Under the pieces are notes generated by a model. The model did not search any database and was not told where the DNA came from. It worked only from the letters and a program-made list of their open reading frames with translations. Made by a program: the position numbers and the translations under genes. A DNA stretch of 64,000 nt from Clostridia bacterium (lineage in GTDB: Bacteria > Bacillota > Clostridia > Christensenellales > Aristaeellaceae), in contig JAFXRG010000014.1 in the NCBI GenBank assembly GCA_017526525.1, forward strand, positions 37,553 to 101,552, given 5' to 3'. Of this stretch, positions 59,872 through 64,000 are shown piece by piece (the stretch's first letter is position 1; each line of letters begins with the position of its first letter).

Positions 59872-60807
59872 ATGAAGATGAAGAAAACCACCCGTTGGAT
59901 CTCGTTTCTGCTGCTGATGATTCTTCTTCCGGTTTTCGCCGGCGCGGAAACCGTGATCACCAGTTTTTATCCGGTCTGGCTCATGACCCTGAACCTGACA
60001 GACGGTCTGGATCATATCGACGTCCGGAACCTGGCGGCGCCTTCCGTAGGCTGTCTGCATGATTATCAGCTGCAGCCGGCGGATATGAAAGCCCTCTCCC
60101 GTGCGGACCTGTTCCTGATCAACGGAGCCGGCATGGAAACCTTCCTCTCCGTGATCGGTGAAACCTTCCCGTCTCTCCCGGTGGTGGAGGCTTCTGCCGG
60201 TATTCCCCTGCTGCAGGAAAACGATGCCCTCGGCCTTTTGGAGGAATCCCCGGAGGATGATGCTTCGGGCGCTTCTTCGGAAGGGGAAACCAATTCCCAC
60301 ATCTGGCTGGATCCCCTCCGTGCCGTGCAGATGGCCGAAAACCTTGCGGAAGGATTAATCCAAACCTTCCCGGCGGATGAGCCTGTGATCACCCGGAACC
60401 TGAACAGCCTCACCGACCGCCTGCGTGCCCTGAATGAAGAATTATCCGCCGGTCTTTCCCCGCTTCCGAGAAAGGATATCGTTACTTTCCATGAAGCCTT
60501 CCCCTATTTTGCCGCTGCCTACGGCCTTCATGTGGTTGCCGTGGTCAACAGGGAACCGGGGGAAACCCTGACCACCTATCAGCTGGGGGTTCTGGCCGAA
60601 GAAATCAAAAAGCTCGGCAACCCGCCTCTCTTTGTGGAACCGCAGTATGAAGATCTTTCTGCCCGGGTGCTGGCCGATGAAACCGGATCCCGGGTCTGGT
60701 CCCTGGACCCGATCGTCACCGGTCCCGCCGAAAACCCGCCTCTCGATTATTATGAGCAGGTCATGCGCAGCAATATGCAAACCCTGATCGAAGCGCTTTC
60801 AGACTGA
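59872..60807 (+). CDS. ZnuA-like metal-binding ABC solute-binding protein (orphan)
   Basis: A 311-aa secreted protein of the cluster A-I (ZnuA/TroA) family. Signal peptide at about 1-25 (FAGA-E). The four expected metal-ligand positions are H63 (CLHDYQL), H143 (NSHIWLDP), H207 (TFHEAFPYF) and E256 (FVEPQYED). A long helix (NLNSLTDRLRALNEELSAG) joins the lobes. The usual histidine-rich loop before the second ligand is replaced by an acidic Asp/Glu/Ser segment (about 123-141). No permease or ATPase gene is adjacent, so partners must be elsewhere. Zinc or manganese is likely. Confidence 0.88.
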   Translation: MKMKKTTRWISFLLLMILLPVFAGAETVITSFYPVWLMTLNLTDGLDHIDVRNLAAPSVGCLHDYQLQPADMKALSRADLFLINGAGMETFLSVIGETFPSLPVVEASAGIPLLQENDALGLLEESPEDDASGASSEGETNSHIWLDPLRAVQMAENLAEGLIQTFPADEPVITRNLNSLTDRLRALNEELSAGLSPLPRKDIVTFHEAFPYFAAAYGLHVVAVVNREPGETLTTYQLGVLAEEIKKLGNPPLFVEPQYEDLSARVLADETGSRVWSLDPIVTGPAENPPLDYYEQVMRSNMQTLIEALSD

Positions 60808-60870
60808 TCCGTTTTTTCTTCTTCCTTCTCTCTTCGATCTTAATCCACTGAAAAAAAGGGGGTCCTGACC

Positions 60871-61668
60871 ATGCCGCAGGCTTCATCGCAGCTCTGGACC
60901 ATCCTTTATTCCGTTGCCCGCTGGATTCTTCCGGCCCTGGCAGCTCTTTCCGTTCTTTTTATTCTTTTCTGGCTGCTCTCTGATTCCCGTTCCCGGCACG
61001 AGTCTCTCCGTTCCCTGCCCGGATCCGGCACCGTCGGCGAACTGGTGGTCCTTTCCGGCAGCCGGGATCTGGATCCGAACACCTGGTTTCCTGTTCCTCG
61101 GGAAGGTATTCTCGGCTCGGTCCGTTCCTGTGACCTGGTCATTCCCTGTCCGGGTGTTCAGCCGAAGCACCTGGATTTTTCCTGGGAAGATGGAGTCGGT
61201 CTTCTCATTCATCCGCGTTCCGGCTGTGAAGCCCTTGTGAACGGAATTCCCCTGACCTGCCGTACGAAAGCGGCTTCGGCTCCGCTGACCCATGGTTCCC
61301 TGCTGCAGGTGGGTTCTGCCGTGCTCCGGCTCCATCTTTTTGCCGCCCTGGACAACACGGCCGCGCCTGCTCCGCAGTCTCCGCCGGATTTTGTGCCCCC
61401 GGTCCCCCTGCCGGATCAGGAGCCGTTCCAGCCGGAACAGCCGCCTTTTTCCCAGGCTCCTTTCTCCTTCCCGGCAGAACAGAATCCCTTCCCTTCGGAT
61501 CCGCCGTTCCCGCCGGAACAGATTTTTGCAGCTCAGCCCGAACCTGTTCAGCCTCCGGATTCCGCTCCACTGCCCGAAACCTTCCCGCAGCCGGAGCCGG
61601 AACCCCGGCCTGAGGCCGTTCCGCGTCCGCGTCGGTCAGACCGCTGGAAGGAGGATCTGGGAGAATGA
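60871..61668 (+). CDS. Membrane-anchored FHA-domain protein with Pro-rich tail
   Basis: A 265-aa protein. One N-terminal transmembrane helix (about 14-37), then a cytoplasmic forkhead-associated domain at about 55-160: GRSV-like segment GILGSVRSCDLVIPCPGVQPKHLDF, then LVNGIPL and HGSLLQVGSAVLRL. The tail (about 168-250) is rich in Pro, Glu, Gln and Phe, with FP/PF repeats. FHA domains bind phosphothreonine. It overlaps the next gene, a SEDS-family protein, by 4 bp. FHA-FtsW/RodA-PBP clusters are known in other Gram-positives. Confidence 0.85.
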   Translation: MPQASSQLWTILYSVARWILPALAALSVLFILFWLLSDSRSRHESLRSLPGSGTVGELVVLSGSRDLDPNTWFPVPREGILGSVRSCDLVIPCPGVQPKHLDFSWEDGVGLLIHPRSGCEALVNGIPLTCRTKAASAPLTHGSLLQVGSAVLRLHLFAALDNTAAPAPQSPPDFVPPVPLPDQEPFQPEQPPFSQAPFSFPAEQNPFPSDPPFPPEQIFAAQPEPVQPPDSAPLPETFPQPEPEPRPEAVPRPRRSDRWKEDLGE

Positions 61669-62786
61669 GAAAACACGTCTCCTTTCGGTTCCGGGTCCTG
61701 GCGCTCCTCCTGCTTTTCTTTGCGGGAAGCTTTGCGCTTTCCGCTTCCCGAAGCGGAAGCGCGTCCCTCTGGCTGCTCACCGCGGCGGTTCCCGGTGTCA
61801 TTCTGTTTCTCCTGCTGCTGCCGTCGGGGCTTTTTCCCCTGGACCGACCTTCCCTTGCGGCGGGTCTGACGCTTTGCGGGCTCAGCATTCTGGCCCCGGT
61901 TTCCTTTGGGCCTGAAGAAGCCCTGTCCCAGGCACTGCGCTGCGCTGCAGCACTCTTTTTCCTCTTTGCCGGCGCTGTCCTCCTGCGAATTTACCGCCCG
62001 TCTCTGCCGGGCTCCGTTCTGCTGTCTGCGCTGGCGCTGGGGCTCCTTTCCCTGCCCCTCTGGCTTCCCGGTATTCCCCTTTCTCCCGGGGACGGAGCGT
62101 CCGCCATTCTCCTGCTTGGAGTTGTCTCGTTTCTTTCCCTTCGGCTTCGTCTGCCGGCTCTGCTTTGCGCTCTGTGCGGTCTGTTTCTTTTTCTGCTGCG
62201 TTCGGATCCGGTCTCGGGAGGAATCTGGACCCTCGCCTTTATCCTGCTTTTTTGGGCATCTTCCGGTTCCTCCCTCTGGACAGGCATCTCCCTGTGTTCC
62301 GCCGGAGGACTTTTCATCTTCTGGATTCTATTGACGCCGCTGCCGGATTCCGCGGGTGCTTCTGTCTTTTCCCGTCTTTCCGCCATGTCCGTTGTCCTTC
62401 CGGAATCTGTGCCGGAAAGCATTCTGCCGGAGGATTCCCTGTTTCTTCTCCTGGGAGAGCAGTATGGGCTTCTGTTCCTGCTGTCCGCTGTGCTGCTGGC
62501 GGTTCTGCTGCTGATTCGCGGCGCCTCCCTTGCACTGCAAAGCCGTAAACAGTTCTATGCTTCAGCCGCCCTCGGGGTACTTCTGCTGCTGGGAATACGC
62601 GCCCTGGCTTTCCTGCTGAACCTGGCGGATCTTCTTCCGCTTCCCGCCGGTTCCTTTCCTTTCCTTTCCCTTTCCCCGGAAACCCTGTGTACGGATATGT
62701 TTTTCCTGGGCATTCTGTCCGGTATTTCCGCCCGCAATGAAGCGGATCTGTCGGAAGATGTCCGGCTTTCCATGCTGGCACGCTGA
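61665..62786 (+). CDS. Divergent SEDS-family (FtsW/RodA/SpoVE-like) membrane protein
   Basis: A 373-aa, strongly hydrophobic protein with about 10 predicted helices. The C-terminal part lines up with FtsW/RodA: LPEDSLFLLLGEQYGLLF corresponds to the LPE..TDFIF..IGEE.G block, with D257 at the place of the essential aspartate. LLPLPAGSFPFLSLSPETL corresponds to LLPVTGIPLPFISYGGSSL, and LGILSGIS to the last helix. The YGGSS motif is lost and the N-terminal half is poorly conserved. It is probably a lipid II polymerase or a degenerate relative working in wall or spore-wall synthesis. Confidence 0.72.
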   Translation: MRKHVSFRFRVLALLLLFFAGSFALSASRSGSASLWLLTAAVPGVILFLLLLPSGLFPLDRPSLAAGLTLCGLSILAPVSFGPEEALSQALRCAAALFFLFAGAVLLRIYRPSLPGSVLLSALALGLLSLPLWLPGIPLSPGDGASAILLLGVVSFLSLRLRLPALLCALCGLFLFLLRSDPVSGGIWTLAFILLFWASSGSSLWTGISLCSAGGLFIFWILLTPLPDSAGASVFSRLSAMSVVLPESVPESILPEDSLFLLLGEQYGLLFLLSAVLLAVLLLIRGASLALQSRKQFYASAALGVLLLLGIRALAFLLNLADLLPLPAGSFPFLSLSPETLCTDMFFLGILSGISARNEADLSEDVRLSMLAR

Positions 62787-62803
62787 AAGGAGGCGCGGAG
62801 CTT

Positions 62804-63136
62804 TTGAAAACCATGCGTTACAGGATCCGCGTCATCGCGCTGGTACTGGTGATCGCGATTCTCGGGGTCATGCTGTGGTGTGCCCGGGCGCTTTTTTTCC
62901 CGGATCTGGCAGTTTTTCCCCTCTCCCCGGAAAATTCGTCGGTTTCCCCCTCTGTTTCTCCTTCTCTTCCCGCTTCCCCGGACCCCTGGACCACAACACC
63001 GGACCCGGCTTCCCTGCCGCAGGATCCATGGGCGCCCCTGCCGCAGCCGGACCTTTCGCCTTCGGATTCCGGCGTCCCTGCGGAAATAACCCCCGTTCCT
63101 TCCCAGGCTCCGCTCTTTGATACCTTCGGACTGTAA
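62804..63136 (+). CDS. Short membrane-anchored Pro/Ser-rich protein, 110 aa
   Basis: An N-terminal basic stretch and one transmembrane helix (about 8-30, ending LWCARALFF) are followed by about 80 residues of low complexity, rich in Pro, Ser, Asp and Thr, without aromatic core residues. It looks like the N-terminal anchor of a class B penicillin-binding protein without the transpeptidase domain. The start is a TTG at 62804 with AGGAGG 10 bp upstream; an ATG three codons later is possible. It sits between the SEDS gene and the YhhN gene. No family is recognised. Confidence 0.7.
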   Translation: MKTMRYRIRVIALVLVIAILGVMLWCARALFFPDLAVFPLSPENSSVSPSVSPSLPASPDPWTTTPDPASLPQDPWAPLPQPDLSPSDSGVPAEITPVPSQAPLFDTFGL

Positions 63137-63157
63137 TCATTTAAGGAGGCAACGCTG

Positions 63158-63790
63158 ATGTATTGGTCCTATGCGCTCTGTGCAGTTGCTTTGCTTCTCT
63201 GTCTCCCGCTTTATATCTGCTTTAAGCCTTCCCGCCTGCATCTGGCATGCTGTTTCAAATCTGCCGGAACCCTCTGTGCGTTTTCCATGGCGCTCATCGC
63301 AGCAATCCGGCTGGATCCACGCTGTGCGGTCCTCGCCGCCGCCATATTCCTTTACGCGGCGGCGGATTATCTGCTGGAGTTTCAGTTTATGCTGGGTGCC
63401 GGCTTTTTCCTGGCAGGCCATATCTGCTCCGTCGCCTTCTTCCTGAATCTGGTTCCGGTTTCCGTCCTGCATCTGATCGCATTTCTGGTCTTCGGCGGAA
63501 TGACCGCCTGGATTTTTTACGTCTGGCGGAAACCCATCGGCAAACAGATGCCGGTATTTATTGTCTACGGACTTTCCCTGGCGCTGATGGGAGTCTGCGC
63601 CATCGGTTGCTTTACATCCTTCGGCATCGCCGGAATTCTGATTGCCCTCGGCGGCGTTTTCTTCTTCATCAGTGATCTGATCCTTCTCCGCCGCCTTTTG
63701 TTCCCTTCTGCCGTCAATCTGGACTGGGCCGTCATGATCACCTATTACGCATCGGTTCTCCTTTTCGGAATGGCCTGCCTTCGGCTGTAA
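63158..63790 (+). CDS. YhhN family membrane protein (lysoplasmalogenase-like)
   Basis: A 210-aa protein with about eight transmembrane helices. The YhhN signatures are visible as YAAADYLLEFQFMLGAGFFLAGH, where D and E/H lie in membrane segments, and ALGGVFFFISDLILL near residue 175. Eukaryotic TMEM86 members of the family hydrolyse lysoplasmalogen; Clostridia do make plasmalogens, so a lipid role is plausible. TAAGGAGG precedes the ATG by 9 bp. It is followed by a terminator. Confidence 0.83.
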   Translation: MYWSYALCAVALLLCLPLYICFKPSRLHLACCFKSAGTLCAFSMALIAAIRLDPRCAVLAAAIFLYAAADYLLEFQFMLGAGFFLAGHICSVAFFLNLVPVSVLHLIAFLVFGGMTAWIFYVWRKPIGKQMPVFIVYGLSLALMGVCAIGCFTSFGIAGILIALGGVFFFISDLILLRRLLFPSAVNLDWAVMITYYASVLLFGMACLRL

Positions 63791-63808
63791 AAACTGAACG
63801 CGCAAACG

Positions 63809-63850
63809 CAGGGGCTTCCCGGCCGGATGGAAGAAAGCCCCTGATTTTTT
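63809..63850 (+). terminator. Intrinsic terminator after the YhhN gene
   Basis: Stem CAGGGGCTT/AAGCCCCTG (63809-63817 and 63835-63843), followed by a run of T. Confidence 0.85.
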
Positions 63851-63865
63851 CATTTCCTGGCAAAA

Positions 63866-63889
63866 GAAAAACTCCGCTTTTCAGCGGAG
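63866..63889 (-). terminator. Terminator of the rRNA operon
   Basis: Minus-strand stem CTCCGC/GCGGAG (63872-63889) followed by TTTTTCTTTT, just after the 5S rRNA 3' end. Confidence 0.8.
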
Positions 63890-63901
63890 CTGTATGGAAT
63901 C

Positions 63902-64000
<99 letters not shown>

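Overview
The window is about 64 kb of bacterial chromosome. Gene content, short intergenic gaps, many ATGA-type overlaps, strong AGGAGG ribosome binding sites and SigA-like promoters point to a low-GC-lineage Gram-positive (Bacillota, class Clostridia). Base composition is nevertheless fairly GC-rich. The Asp23/AmaP envelope genes, the paired ThiI and cysteine desulfurase, the sugar ABC permeases without their own ATPase and the secreted GH5 and GH43 enzymes suggest a plant-fibre-degrading gut or rumen Clostridium relative. I would not name a genus.

Layout. From 1 to 12.5 kb, on the minus strand, lies a housekeeping block: hisS-aspS, then asp23-amaP-DUF2273-nusB-TsaD-like-folD-xseA-xseB-ispA, then a small membrane protein, a cysteine desulfurase and thiI (cut by the window edge). 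A secreted peptidoglycan-binding protein lies at 12.6-13.8 kb. rplJ-rplL follow, behind an L10 leader. They converge on a tightly overlapped minus-strand operon: rnz-uvrB-small protein-membrane protein-phosphoesterase-small protein. From 20.4 to 30.7 kb is one arginine operon (argG-argC-GNAT-argJ-argB-argD-carA-carB) with ArgR-like operators. Next come DAHP synthase with a cation/proton antiporter (minus), a diiron flavoprotein (plus) and an MFS transporter (minus).

From 35.9 to 49.9 kb, all on the minus strand, is a 14-kb carbohydrate-uptake locus. It has two solute-binding proteins and two permease pairs, plus a DUF5696 protein, a YIP1-family membrane protein and an NHL-propeller/TPR protein, but no ATPase. 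It starts from a perfect-consensus promoter. A divergent GH5 endoglucanase and a GH10-like/GH43/CBM6 fusion enzyme lie next to it, and the GH10 part of that fusion has lost its catalytic residues. I read this whole stretch as a polysaccharide-utilisation region.

From 54 to 59 kb, on the minus strand, are pheS-pheT and dnaA. The 420 bp upstream of dnaA hold at least three perfect DnaA boxes and an AT-rich stretch and look like oriC. Gene polarity switches here: mostly minus to the left, plus to the right. To the right are an unknown 157-aa protein, an orphan ZnuA-like protein, an FHA protein, a divergent SEDS (FtsW/RodA-like) protein, a short membrane-anchored Pro/Ser-rich protein and a YhhN-family protein. 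The window ends inside a 5S rRNA gene on the minus strand, so the rRNA operon would run towards the origin.

The best candidates for something new are the 14-kb dual ABC locus with its odd domain fusions, the degenerate GH10 domain fused to an apparently active GH43, and the FHA-SEDS-mini-anchor cluster beside oriC.
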